DNA of 64,000 bases, taken from positions 44,918,659 through 44,982,658 of the forward strand of contig CM049313.1 of NCBI GenBank assembly GCA_026874595.1, written 5' to 3'. The stretch's first letter is position 1; each line of letters starts with the position of its first letter. The notes under the pieces are model-generated. The model did no database searches. It was given only the letters and a program-made list of their open reading frames with translations, and was not told the DNA's origin. Shown one piece after another: positions 47,772 to 59,309 of the stretch. The position numbers were made by a program, and so were the translations under genes. Source of the DNA: Sipunculus nudus (lineage: Eukaryota; Annelida; Sipuncula; Golfingiida; Sipunculidae).

Positions 47772-48453
47772 TATTAGTTTCTCTTGTTACCCTTTGGTCA
47801 TTTTGTAATTTATTTTCATTTCTTTTATTAAAGTGTCTCCAGGCAACTATTAAATCTAGGAAAAATACAGAGCTATGTTTGTTGTGTTGCTTCTTCTTTG
47901 ACTTTTTAAGCTTTCAAGTTTTTAAATCCAGGTTAAATACAGGTCTCATGAATTATGTTTCTTATGTTCCCATTCAGTTTTTGAATATTTATAGAAAAAT
48001 GTCAGATAAGGAAGGAACTTGTATTGGGCAAACTTGAAAATGGATATGGCAATAAGGTTCTCCTAAAAATAAATGTGCCGTTCATTATGGTTTTTTTTAA
48101 CAATTCTTTATTGTATTTATACATATCACAGCAATAACAACACTTTTACATTGAATTACAAACAACGTACAACAATTACGTACAATTTCAAATACACAGT
48201 AGCATGAGGAAATATATGTAGATATCTTATATACCACTATACCAGATTCTATCTGCTTTGAATTTCCTCGTAACAACATTAAACAAGAAAGTAAAGACAC
48301 ACACAAATGTCAATCATGACAGATAACATTTCAATGCATACACATTAAACTGATATTTATAGAAAACGCAGATTGTTTATAGTAGAAAAAAATAAAATTT
48401 TAATCTCCTTTGTTTCTTTATTCTGATTACCTTAGCTGAGGCATTAACTGATT

Positions 48454-48648
48454 TCACTTTTTCAAATGAAATCCTATTTTACCTTTCTTTTCAGCAATGA
48501 TATATTCCTCTTTTTGAAGAGAGATAAATAGACACTTAAACTTTGAGAAAAGATCTGTTTCACTTTTGTATTCTTTTCCTTTATGTCTAGTGAGTTTATA
48601 CATTATAATAATAGTGTTTACCATAATATTGCTGTCAGTTACAGGCAA
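48454..48648 (-). pseudogene. Possible LINE ORF2 C-terminal tail fragment
   Basis: The minus-strand frame contains IIIMYKLTRHKGKEYKS, then FKCLFISLQKEEYIIAEKK and FHLKK. This is the kind of basic tail (short helix, EKYIA-like motif, then KKW) that follows zf-RVT in L1/Tx1-type LINEs. It lies on the same strand as, and downstream of, the fragment at 50310-50598; repeats at 48718-50100 could have split one LINE copy. Short and degenerate. Confidence 0.3.
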
Positions 48649-48717
48649 TACTCAAAATATGATAGCATTTGATGTGAATCTGACATATATATTTAAACTT
48701 GTTTCAGCCAATCACAT

Positions 48718-49600
48718 ATTTAGGGCCCTGCTTGAACTGTCCATCTGTCTGTCCGTCCGTCAGTCCACAAATTCTTTTCTGGATGATAACTCGAGATAGG
48801 ATTGACGGATTGAGTTCAGACCTGAAATATGTATTAACCATCAATTATGGAAGATCCCTATTGATTTTGGGGTCCGGAGGTCAAAGGTCAAAAAAGTTAT
48901 TCACTGTTTGGTGTTAAATTTTAGGTCCCTCTTTTAGCAAGGCAGAAATCATAATTGTAACCATAATAGTTTGTTCCACCTGAACAGTAGGAAAGGTCCT
49001 CATGTCAACAGCAACGAGGCATGATATATGGTCATATTCAGCCATTTTTCTGTAAGTTATGCGATAAAAACCATTACTGAACACCTAGTAAGGTTGCCCT
49101 CTCTCAGCAAATATGCATGCAAAAGGACACACATTGTTAACACAATAACTTGTAAGAAGTATTTCATCTAAGGTCCCCAGACTCACGGCAGTGATGGGCT
49201 TTTGATGGGCTACATTATGTTTGAAGATGGGTGACCTTGATGGATTTTCAAGGTCACAGACGTGATAATGCTAAAATGATGTTAACCAAATAGATCGCAA
49301 ACAAATTGACCAACACTCACTGAACTTGCACCAGTAATGTTTGTTATGAAGGGTTAGGTCAAGTTTGAATATGAATGACCTTGACAGAGGCGATAATTCT
49401 CAAATGATGTTAATGCAATAACTCGCAAAGAATTTGATGAACAATCAAATTCATTTCTGCATAATAACTCCCCTTACATATGATGGATAGGATTAAAAGA
49501 TAATATGTATCACCCATCATGGCCTAATCTTATTGATCTTCAGGTCAGAAGGAAAGAAAAGTAATACACAGTTTGGTGTTCAGTTGCTGGTGTCTCCTTC
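48718..49600. repeat. Pearl/HINE-like element, TTAGGGCCC family
   Basis: The head TTTAGGGCCCTGCTTGAACT is followed by a TCTGTCCGTCCGTCAGTCC microsatellite. The core has GGATGATAACTCGAGATAGG like the unit at 112-900, and from about 49130 has GGTCAAGTTTGAATATG...GATGACCTTGA units like 2975-3360. So two core types coexist in one element. Confidence 0.55.
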
Positions 49601-50309
49601 AGCAGGCCAGAAATGGATGTATATTTTTCGAGTCACTGGTGTAAAGCAGCTTTACATTTTCACAGCATATTTTGTACAGACAATTTGAAGATTCCCCAGA
49701 AAAGGATACACTGGCCCAACGCACCACAGTGGCTCTCATTTAGACCATGTTTTGACAAATCTATTGCCACTTCCAACATCTCAAGGAATTTGGACCTATT
49801 ATAGTGACCATCAACAAATTTACATTGATATTCATATGTAGCCATTCTACATAATACAGCGCATCTGTAGACCCAAGCCCAAGAACAGCTGGATCTCAGT
49901 TCAAGAGAATGACCATTTTATCACTACTAACCAGCAGCTGACTCTCTCTAATACTACAAGGTTCATGTACAGACTCAAGTCTCACATATAATAAGGCCAG
50001 TTCAACATACAAATACTGGAAAAATATTTGACACAGCCCACCCAAGACTTCAACCAAGAATAATTGGCACAGGTAATACACAAATACAGAAACTAAAAAT
50101 GCATGCAGTTCTTTTATATCATTATTTTCATAACTTTGAACATTTTCACTTTACCATATCTTTTCTTCCATTTTATACATGTCAGCTGTTCTTTACAGGT
50201 TCTTTAATTTTCAAATATCACTCTATCAGCCTTTGCCTACAAAGTACACCAAATTTACAGTACTTCAGTTTATAATGACTGCATCTTTTGCAGGGCCCTT
50301 CCTGACCTG

Positions 50310-50598
50310 TCAGTTTTCTAGTTTAAAATATAAATTCTTTGTAATCATACATTTACAAAATAGGTGGAATAATGTTTCCTTATATAAAAAAACAAAATCA
50401 CATTTGTCACTTCCTATCAGTTTCCATTTAAACAGCTGGGCATTGACTGGTAAATAATCATTTAAGATTTTATACTGGAATTCCCTGAAAGCTGAGAAAC
50501 GTTCTTTTTCCTGATTAGACACATTCAAGTATTCATCCCATTTATTACTTCTAATACTAGCTGTGTCATCTATGCATTTCTTATAGATTAATTATGAA
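50310..50598 (-). pseudogene. LINE zf-RVT region fragment
   Basis: The minus-strand frame reads KKCIDDTASIRSNKWDEYLN, then FREFQYKILNDYLPVN, KWKLIGSDKCDFVF and ETLFHLFCKC. The F(Q/R)YKIL...LP.N...KW...S..C.FC..E.ET..HLF..C pattern is the known zf-RVT signature downstream of reverse transcriptase in L1/Tx1-like elements. The second Cys position is changed (CDFVF for CxFC). The upstream reverse transcriptase is not found. A dead 5'-truncated or fragmented copy. Confidence 0.65.
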
Positions 50599-51569
50599 CA
50601 TAACTGTGTAATATCATATGATACGTTCTTGATGAATACAATATTGCTGTAAATAACATTATTGTTCAAATGTTGATAATCATGTATCTCACGCAGTTTC
50701 CTGTGTATACAGCTGATGACTTACTGTAATTGTAATGTCTGTAAAGATGTTAAAGTAACACAAAAATCACCTGCCTTTTTTAATGACCGATCAGTATTCA
50801 TCAGGTCTCTTATAAAGAAGACAGTTTGTTATAAAATACAGATTTGTTACCAATTTTTAACAATTTATTATTCCATAATGGTTGAGATATAATTTTAGCT
50901 GTGTACCGTAACCTTTATTTGGGACTTTTTTTGTTTGCTTATTGTATCCCCAGACAGTCGGGATACTATGGTTTCACGACAGTTTCGCTGCTGCTGCCAC
51001 AGAAAAATCTTGTGAGCAGGATAACACAAAAAATAATTCACTGATCTTTTTCAAACTTTACATTTGTATAGATATAGGTAAGAGGAGGAAGCCTATTTAA
51101 AATGGGGTCAAGGCCTTTGCTAGGAGAGTGACCTTGACCTTGAATAGGTCCATTTATGCTGAAAATAACACAAATTCTTAAATATCTCAAGAAAGCTTGC
51201 ATGGACTGGTCCAAAAAAAATCAAGGTGACCGAAGATCTTGGATAGCCTTGTGATATGCCAGAAACTTGTGGTTCCATCTATTATCCTTTTCTTTTTTTT
51301 ACGCCTTTTAATACCCCTATAATTGCCACTTGACAGTACTGTGAGAATTATAAGTAAAAAACTAATGGACAGATTTCTATCATATTATTAACATGAAGAG
51401 AGATGGGTTATGGGATGAGGTCTATTTGATTTTAAATTTGGGTCATGACCTTTACCATGAGAGTGGCCTTGACGTTTAATATTGCCATATTTGGTGAAAA
51501 TCACACACCTCTTATGAAATCTCCAGTGTTGATAGCCATATGGATTTCAAATGTAACTTAATAGTTATG

Positions 51570-52300
51570 TATGGCCCACCACTAAAAGTTCTAGGGTCAT
51601 GAGATCAAAGGTCAAGGTCACTGGACTCACATCTTTAAAGATATTGTGGATGTATTTTAAGCCAAACTCTTCCTCTCACATCTTCCATGCTTGCATCCTC
51701 ACTTGCCAATAGTGGATGATCCATATCACTTTTGGGGTCACAAGGTCATTTCCTAAAGATTACTCCAGCTTAGAATGGTATATGGGTATCAAACTTGACT
51801 TATATATGGCCGATCAATAAAACAAGATTCCTATGGATATTGAGTCACGAGGTCAATGGTCACGGTCACAGGACAAATATCTTTGAAATGATTGTGGATG
51901 CATTTTCAGCCAACTTTTCATCTCAGACCTTTTATCTTGCACATATAGTTCACCTGCCAATAGAAGAAGCCCCACATCCATTTTTAGGCCACAAGGTCAA
52001 AGGTGAAGGTCACAGGAGCCATCATTTCCTGATGATAACTCCACCTTGGATTGATATATGGGTTTCAAACTTGACATATATATGTCCATCCATCTTGGAA
52101 AGTTTTCTCATAAACCATACAGGTGGCGCCACCTACCTTCCCATTTCCTTAAAATAAATCAATGCTCTTTTCTGAGGAGTGATTTGCACTATTCGCCTGA
52201 AATTGTTCATGTCTGTAAAATAAATTAATGCTCTTTTCTCAAGAGAGATTCAACATATTGGCCCTCATATTTGGTGAAAAATATTGTTTCTCAAGTTGAT
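51570..52300. repeat. Pearl-like core units, third location
   Basis: Units with GGTCAAGGTCACTGGA, GATGATAACTCCACCTTGG and ACTTGACATATATATG match 112-900. They are followed by CAGGTGGCGCCACCTACC at about 52122, the palindrome core seen at 3700-4310 and 24722-25870. The head and tail are not clear. 50930-51560 holds related GACCTTGACCTTGA text. Confidence 0.5.
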
Positions 52301-52641
52301 AGATGGAAGAAACCATAGTCCCTTGCTAAGTGTCAGATCATGTAATGAGGGAGCAGTTTAACATAACTGGTATGCTGTTAGATTTTCAAAACAAAGGAAT
52401 ACAGAAAAATGATAATTCTTGATGCCTTCTGATTAAATCAATTTTGAAATAAAACGTGTAACTTTGTCAGCAAGTCTTTAATAAAGGATAATTTGAAATA
52501 TTAAAATGTCTTATAATTGTTTCTTATTCTGTTCTGAATACTATTATAATTTTAGTAGCCTCTGATGAGAACTGACATTAATATATATGGAAGCCAAATG
52601 TGGGAGGTACCATGTTAGCAGAGCATGATAAGTTTTTTTTC

Positions 52642-53587
52642 AGGAAGTGGCTAAACAATCGGAAGGGTGCCAGCAGTTTAGTCCACAGGCTAAACAGCTG
52701 GCAGGGGAAATTGAGCTTGCCAGCAGTCTACCCCACTGGCTAAACTGCAGGGTGCCGGCAGTTTAGTCCACAGGCTAAACAGCCGGCAGGGGAAATTGAC
52801 ACTGGCTAAACTGCTCGCAAATTAATGTATGCTCTATTAAGACTATTTCAGTCTATTTCAGTGTTATAGTAATACTCTGTACTTTCCATTATCATTATTA
52901 TTTGGACAATTAGCTGACAATATAGTGATGACTTACCAAATTATCTATTTTGCTGGTCTATATGTAATAAGTATGTTAAGTAATAATGAGTAGGTATTAA
53001 AAGTGCACATTTGTGATATTTACAGGGTACTTTGATATAAATTTCCTGATAAAAATTGTTATATTTACAGGATAGTTTATAGATTTTGTCATAAAAATAT
53101 ACCAGAAATGTGAATATGTGTCCGGAGACTGTTTATAGTTTATACACTAGTGTGCTTATGAGCAAACAAATCATTAGTGTGTGAAAACAAACTCAGGTTA
53201 TGTCAAATAGGATCAGGCCAAAGGATCAGCTAATTACTTGATCAATGGTAAAATCACACAATCTTACACCACACCCAATTAAAGTTGCTGAGCCTAGCCA
53301 TTGTGTTGTGAGATGATGCAAGAAATATCCACACCAAATGGCATTTATTAAGAAAATACTATCAAAATATCTAATTTGGTAAGTCAGCACTATATTGTCA
53401 GCTCAATGTCAAAATGATAATGGAAAGAACAGAGTATCACACTAAAATAGAGCATACAATGTTACATTCATTTGCCAACAGTTCAGCCAGTGGGCTAAAG
53501 ACTCAAGGGCAAGGTCAGTATTCCTTGCCGGCTGTTAAGCCTGTGGGCTAAACTGACGGCACCCTGCCGGCTGTTTAGCCACTTCCT
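52642..53587. mobile_element. Foldback element with AGGAAGTGGC ends
   Basis: AGGAAGTGGCTAAACAATCG and CGGCTGTTTAGCCACTTCCT open and close a 946-bp element. The arms are long: ACTCTGTACTTTCCATTATC at about 52872 pairs with an inverted copy near 53420, and TATAGTGATGACTTACCAAATT at about 52920 (less its last bases) pairs with one near 53380. GCTAAACAGC(C/T)GGCAGGGG is repeated inside the left arm. T runs on both sides (about 52633-52640 and 53588-53594) may be a target duplication. No coding sequence. Confidence 0.75.
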
Positions 53588-53760
53588 TTTTTTTAAGTCA
53601 TCCACCATGTGATAATGACATCATAACCTCACGTCACCAATGTGTGCTGGTTGAACGCATGTCCAGGATCATGTTGAAGCTACTTTCAGTTAGTCATGCC
53701 TTAGGTATTATGATTGAGCAGGTTCTTTTGATATAAAATGTTTGTGTCAGGTAAATGATT

Positions 53761-53970
53761 TCAATTGGAAACTTCCTGCTTGGGAGTCGCTATGTATCGA
53801 GGAAATGTGAAATAATCAACAGATAAGCTTGCCTTGGTTGCTGTACCAAGAAAAAGAGCTTTTGGACCTTTGTTTTTGAGTCTGTGCAAACAAAGCCTCG
53901 CGTGCTGACTGGTTTCTTTATCTTGGAGCAAAGTGAAACTAATTTGATAAGATCTTATCAAGTCGGCCAT
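53761..53970 (-). CDS. Small open frame, unrecognised, with good start context
   Basis: 69 codons from ATG at 53970 (GAAGCTTATGG) to a stop at 53761. The frame is GC-richer than its surroundings and contains MADLIRSYQISFTLLQDK and ARLCLHRLKNKGPKALFLG. It has internal GT sites (AACAAAG|GTCC) that could be donors. The upstream phrase ATAACAAGGGAAGCTT resembles a molluscan repeat end, so it may be repeat-derived. No family match. Confidence 0.25.
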   Translation of the reverse strand: MADLIRSYQISFTLLQDKETSQHARLCLHRLKNKGPKALFLGTATKASLSVDYFTFPRYIATPKQEVSN

Positions 53971-54635
53971 AAGCTTCCCTTGTTATATTGTAGTGAGAAC
54001 ATGCCTTTGTAGTTCAAACTCATAAACCAGTACCTTCAATAATGCCCAGTTGTTGGCTCAACCCCAGATTTTAGCTTTCCCAACCAAAGTTTTCATCTCC
54101 TGTGTCTGCAGGTCTTTGTGTGCTTCTGCCAGTTCACTCAAATGCATATGTAAGAGTCTTAGTCCTGAGCCCGATCTAGACCAATCAGCGATTGGTCCAG
54201 ACAAAAACCTGATCAGGATCTAAGCTGAGCCAATTTCTAGCAAATCCACCCTTTATCATGTCCTTTGACTTCTTTTCTGGTTTCTTTGTGTAAACTGTGT
54301 AGATAAATGGGAACATTCAAATTCTTGTCCATTTGTAAAACTAATGGGATTAAATACAAAAAAAAATATCTTACTAATAATAGTTTCAATGCTGGCTCAC
54401 AGGAAGACCACTCTACTTGCATAGAAACCAAAAAAAGGCCTCAATAAACAGAGGAGCTGCATTGTTCATTGCTTAAGATAAATAAAATAAATATAATAAA
54501 ATATTTGCTTTTAATTAAAAAATTCTTAAATTTACTGCTATAATAAAAATTGAATTAAGAATTGAATCAAATGAAGAATCAGTATTTCAATCAAGCAAAA
54601 GCCATTTAACAATCCACAACCATTATGAATATATA

Positions 54636-56028
54636 TGTCACAGGGGAGATTACAATCCAGTCGGATTGGAAATTCCACTTGGTGAGATCAAAATTGGGAT
54701 CTCCACTGGCTTGAACCCTGTGGAAATCACAATCGGAATCCCTCCTAGGAGAAATTAAAATCCAAATGAACATCCTCTCACAGTTGGAATCTCCACAGGC
54801 TTGGGTCTAGTGGAAATCACAATCATAATCTCTGCTGGGAGAAATCAAAATCCTATGGAATATCCTGTCACAATTTATGATTATGTTAACTCATGGAAAT
54901 TTCTAAATGAATATTAAGATTTTTACAAGTATAATGTTAATGCATTCACAAATACAATTTTTAAAAAAATTCTAACGATAAACTGTGTTTAGAGAATTTG
55001 TTAATATGTTACACCCAAAATGTGACATTGCTCCTTTCATGATATGGGCAGTTATGTTGCCCATATTTACATTTTACTAGTATATAATTATGTATAGATT
55101 CATATAAATCTAGTTTTCAATTATAAATATATTAATGTACATAATAAACACTAAGATATTTATTGTATTGTTTATATATTACAAATTACATTAAAATATT
55201 TTAGGAACATGAAATATGAGTAACTGGTATTGGTAAGTTTCATTTATCTCATAGCTATGGCCCAATAATAACTTACCTAATATAACCTTCAAAGTCTCTT
55301 CATGTACTCATTCACCGACCACACTGAGTCAGTACTGAGTTCATGCTTTGTAGGTTGTTGGTTTCAACTGCTTAATTAAAATTTGTTTTGATCAGCTTTG
55401 ATCTTTGTGAATAAAAGGGCTCCTACTTAACTGCTTGTCAAAATGATGAAATCTGAGTCAGAAGTACACTGATGATTTTTAAATGATAAGCCAATCGTTA
55501 TTTTGGTGGCATTCATAGTATATATTATTCAAATGTATAATATTATATAAGTGGACCAGTTATTACACATAGCAATCATTTACACATTAAGAATAATTAT
55601 TGCAACCTGCCATTAACATCAGTGTTTCAGTAAGTTCCCTGAGATGTGAGATGTAAAGAACATTATGCTGTAAGTAAACCATATTTTTAATTGAGCCATG
55701 TTATCATTTTACTAATATGTTTACAATAGAATAATATGTAGTCAATTATTCAAATGTTTTTTTATCATATGAAAGGTGAAAATTGGCAACAAATTTCTTG
55801 CAGAAATGAGTGATTTTGCCCTTATTTCATGAAATTGAAATATATTAGCAAATAAATAACTTTTTTTTGTGGAAATCTTGTTGTTATCTTAGACTGAATC
55901 TGATATCATTTGTCCTGGAAGGATTTCAATTCACCTAGAAGGATTGGAAATTGCCCTAGTGGAGTTTTTATTTCCCCTAGGAGAGATTACGATTGTGATC
56001 CCACTGGATTGTAATCTCATCTGTGACA
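54636..56028. mobile_element. Foldback element 5 of the TGTC...ACA family
   Basis: The left end TGTCACAGGGGAGATTACAA and right end TTGTAATCTCATCTGTGACA lie in TA flanks. The arms contain CCTAGGAG(A/G)GATTACGATTG, GGAAATCACAATC and GGATTGGAAATT(G/C)C units. The left arm reaches about 54870; the right arm begins near 55915. The interior is AT-rich and non-coding. The termini and modular palindromic arms match elements 1-4 although arm sequence differs. Confidence 0.7.
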
Positions 56029-56370
56029 TATATATATATATATATAACCAGGACAAACCAAAACTGATTCAAATTATTCCTCAATTAAAAACTGTTTGAA
56101 TTATATCCTGTCATATAAAGGTGTATACAATTTTAAACCAAATTCTTTTATACAGGAGATACAGAAGCACTCTTATTGATGCGCTGGTCCTGAATTAGCA
56201 GCATTTAATGACAAAACACCTTGATGGTTAACTGAACTGTTTTGTCCTCTCCCCATATACTTGGGTGTTAAAGTATAACATGATATGAATTGTTACTCAT
56301 TAAAAAGGACCTAAAAAGATTTGACATTTAAACGCTTCACCAAAGTGTAAGTATCATATTCAGATCCTAG

Positions 56371-57111
56371 TTGCCTCATATTGACAGCAGCAAGTGCCTT
56401 TTACCTCAGTTTATACAGTGTATTTTAGAAGGAGTACAAAAAAACGCCAATATACTGCTCACAGCCACCCTGGCATTTGCTGTGATTTGTAGCGACAGAG
56501 GTTCAACATGGCTTTGTGTAATGTGTATTATTATTGTATCGTTCAGGGATAAAATGTATGTTAATTTGTTTTATGTACATATATTAACTTACCATAGTAC
56601 AACTAAATATAGTAAGAAACCTGTCAGTGAGAAATTTCTTCCTTTTACAGTTGTAGATTCAGTCAATTGTATGGAGCTTAAAATCTCACCGGAGCACATA
56701 TATCAGCTGGTGACTAAAATAGACTATCAGTATCAGAACTATTTGTGTAACATTCCTGCCACTGTAGGTTGGCAACATCTGAACTGGATATTGGCTATGT
56801 GACTGTTACAGTTTGGCTGTTGCTAGAGCCTTCAAGAACGTCATCATAAGATCATTTATATTGCCTTGATCCACGTGGAGTACATAACATACTTTTTGAT
56901 AGGCATGTGCTGTGCACAGCAAAAGCTGCTGATTGAGTTGACAAATGCGGACAGCCTTGCTCCAGTTCTCAGACGCTTCCATATCATAGGAATATCAAAG
57001 TTTGTTCAAACATGGGTTAAATCTGTGAAAAGACACCTTTGCAAATATATATTAAATTTTGTTTTTGGCATTGGACCAGATATGAGGTTTAGGTCAAATA
57101 CACAAGACTAA
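56371..57111 (+). pseudogene. Possible decayed coding region, about 245 codons with two in-frame stops
   Basis: One frame stays open for 143 codons, passes TGA at 56800 and a TAG about 27 bp later, then stays open to 57109. Such length is unusual in DNA this AT-rich. It includes NILLTATLAFAVICSDRG, MELKISPEHIYQLVTK and NADSLAPVLRRFHIIGISK. There is no recognised domain and no confident splice structure; TTTTACAG at about 56650 could be an acceptor. It may also be chance. Confidence 0.2.
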
Positions 57112-57913
57112 ATACAAATTTAAATACAGTTCAGAGCAAGTTCTTATACATATATATAGTTAAATTATTTATTATTCTCTGTAACCTTAAATACAGAATC
57201 AGGTAAGGAAATCATTGATTATTTCTATTCAGGTCAAAATACATATAGATATATGTAAGGTTGAAACTGAAAGATCAACCCAATAGTAGAAAATTTGAAG
57301 TTGTTAATCTGTATCTAGACCTAATTAAAAATTGTGTCCAATATGGGGACGCAAACCCTGTACTGAAGATAGTATTCAAAGTTGGTGCCCTGGAATTTTA
57401 ATTAAATCTGTGTTATTCCTGAGAACTTTTTAAATGAAATAATTGAAAAACACCCCTGGACATTGTGGTATTGCTGCCCCTGACTGTAAACACAATGAAC
57501 ACAACCATGGCCTCAATGCTGCATGTTGATTTACTGATACGTTTAAGGGGAAGGGCTTGTACATGTGGAGTGATTTCATTGTCCTCTGTGACTCACAACT
57601 CGCACTCCAAAGATGGCTATATTGTCACATGCTATGTCCTAGTGTATACAAATGTGCTATGATACCATATAAAACACTCAAATCTGGGGTTATTTACACT
57701 TGGATTTACACCAAAATTTAGCTTCTTGGTCAAGACTTGGAGATTTTACAATAACTTTATGATAAATTTCAGTAATATCTGAGATACCATTCTTCAGATG
57801 TCTTGTGGACAAGCACACACACAGATTCTATTGAAATTGATAACTGTCACATTGCACAGGGTTAAAAAGATGTGATACTCAAATGAGACATGGTAAATTT
57901 TTCTGACATGAAG

Positions 57914-58750
57914 CAGGGTAGGGGCCCGGTACTTGTACCTGTACCTGTACCTAGGTACACATTTAAGAGTACCTGTACCTGTACCTGGACCTGCCGATCA
58001 TGAGTAGAAAGTACCTTGTACCTGTACCTGTACCTGAAACTAAAATACCTGTACCTGGTACAAGGTACTCAGGTACATTTTCAAATTTTCAATTTTTTTC
58101 TCTTCTTGTATTTAATTTGGTTACATGTAGTGTAAAATAATCAGCAAGCCATCAATGTGATAAACTGCTCATGAATTGAATTGTTATCACACCTCCGGAA
58201 TGGTCACAAGTGTGAAATCAGCTGTAACCACTTACTGAGCAAATGTCGAGCAGTCCACTTAATGAACTTATAATACACAAATATCATGTTTGTGAAATAT
58301 GGTGTCATACTGTACTTGGTGTTCTTAATGGACTTTCAGAAGACTTGAATATGGTGCTTGTGAATGTATGGTGTCATACTCTACTTGGTGCACTTAATGG
58401 ACTTTAAATACACTTGCATATCATGTTTGTGAATGTATAGTGCCATACAGATAATAAGTTCTAATAATATATACTTGAGCAAAAGACCTTAATATTGTTT
58501 GATAGAAAAAAGGCATGTTAACTTGCATATACGTGAATTTATACCACTATTATTATCCGTAAAAACGTCTTTGAAGTGATCCTAAAATAAATGTACCTGT
58601 ACCTGTACCTAGGTACTTTCTAGAGTACCTGTACCTGTACCTAGGTACTCTGTGAAAATCAAATACCTGTACCTGTACCTGCACCTGGCCAATTCACAAG
58701 TACCTGTACCTGAACCTAGGTACTTTCACTTGTACCTGGCCCCAACCCTG
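57914..58750. mobile_element. Non-autonomous hAT element with intact 8-bp target duplication
   Basis: The ends CAGGGTAGGGGCCCGGTAC and the inverted GTACCTGGCCCCAACCCTG pair with few mismatches. ACATGAAG flanks both sides exactly (57906-57913 and 58751-58758). An 8-bp duplication with CAGGG ends is diagnostic of hAT. Both subterminal zones are made of (GTACCT)n hexamers, interrupted by TAGGTAC. The middle (58255-58450) has about three 66-69 bp tandem units with TTAATGGACTTT and ATGGTGTCATACT. No transposase; 837 bp. Confidence 0.9.
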
Positions 58751-59022
58751 ACATGAAGAGACCTTGCTCCTGCAGACTCCCAGCCTGCTTTGTCATGAAT
58801 TTTTAACAAGGTAATTGAACCAGTCAAGTGACCTTTGCTGTTCAGCACGCTCCCTATATGCACCTAGCAAAACAAATCTATTGCTAATTTTAGATCAATA
58901 GTCTTGGAATGCCAGACTATTTTGACCAATCATATAAAGGTTTATAAACCTATCCAGTTTTCAGTACGTGTTCTTGTTAAAATGTTGTTGAACAGAATTG
59001 AATACTGTTTTTTTTTTTACAG

Positions 59023-59265
59023 TTTTATTGGATTTTATTGGCCATTATCATTATAGCACCACCATGCCAAAGCATTTTCAAAAGTCATGACATAGCAGGG
59101 TTGACAGCCTCATGGAGCTATAAGCTTATAGGAAGATGTCACAAGTATTACTCAAGGGCATATTTTTTGGTATTTGATCCATATTTGAAGAATATTTCAC
59201 ATATATCAAGTTCAGGATTCATTTTAAAATTATGCAAATTACAAAAATGGACTTTGTACAAGTAA
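59023..59265 (+). CDS. Candidate terminal exon followed by a poly(A) signal
   Basis: An acceptor of TACTGTTTTTTTTTTTACAG quality ends at 59022. One phase-0 frame then stays open for 80 codons to TAA at 59263-59265, and AATAAA follows at 59301-59306. The peptide includes ASWSYKLIGRCHKYYSRAYF and FDPYLKNISH. It could end the + strand gene that begins at 40970, but phases require at least one intervening exon, and no family is recognised. Confidence 0.2.
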   Translation, partial: FYWILLAIIIIAPPCQSIFKSHDIAGLTASWSYKLIGRCHKYYSRAYFLVFDPYLKNISHISSSGFILKLCKLQKWTLYK

Positions 59266-59309
59266 AAAAAGAATGCCATATTTGAAAATAATATAATACA
59301 AATAAATAT

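Noticed and set aside
57921-58740. (GTACCT)n resembling a telomere-like repeat
   Set aside because: It is confined to the two subterminal zones of a hAT element with an exact 8-bp target duplication.
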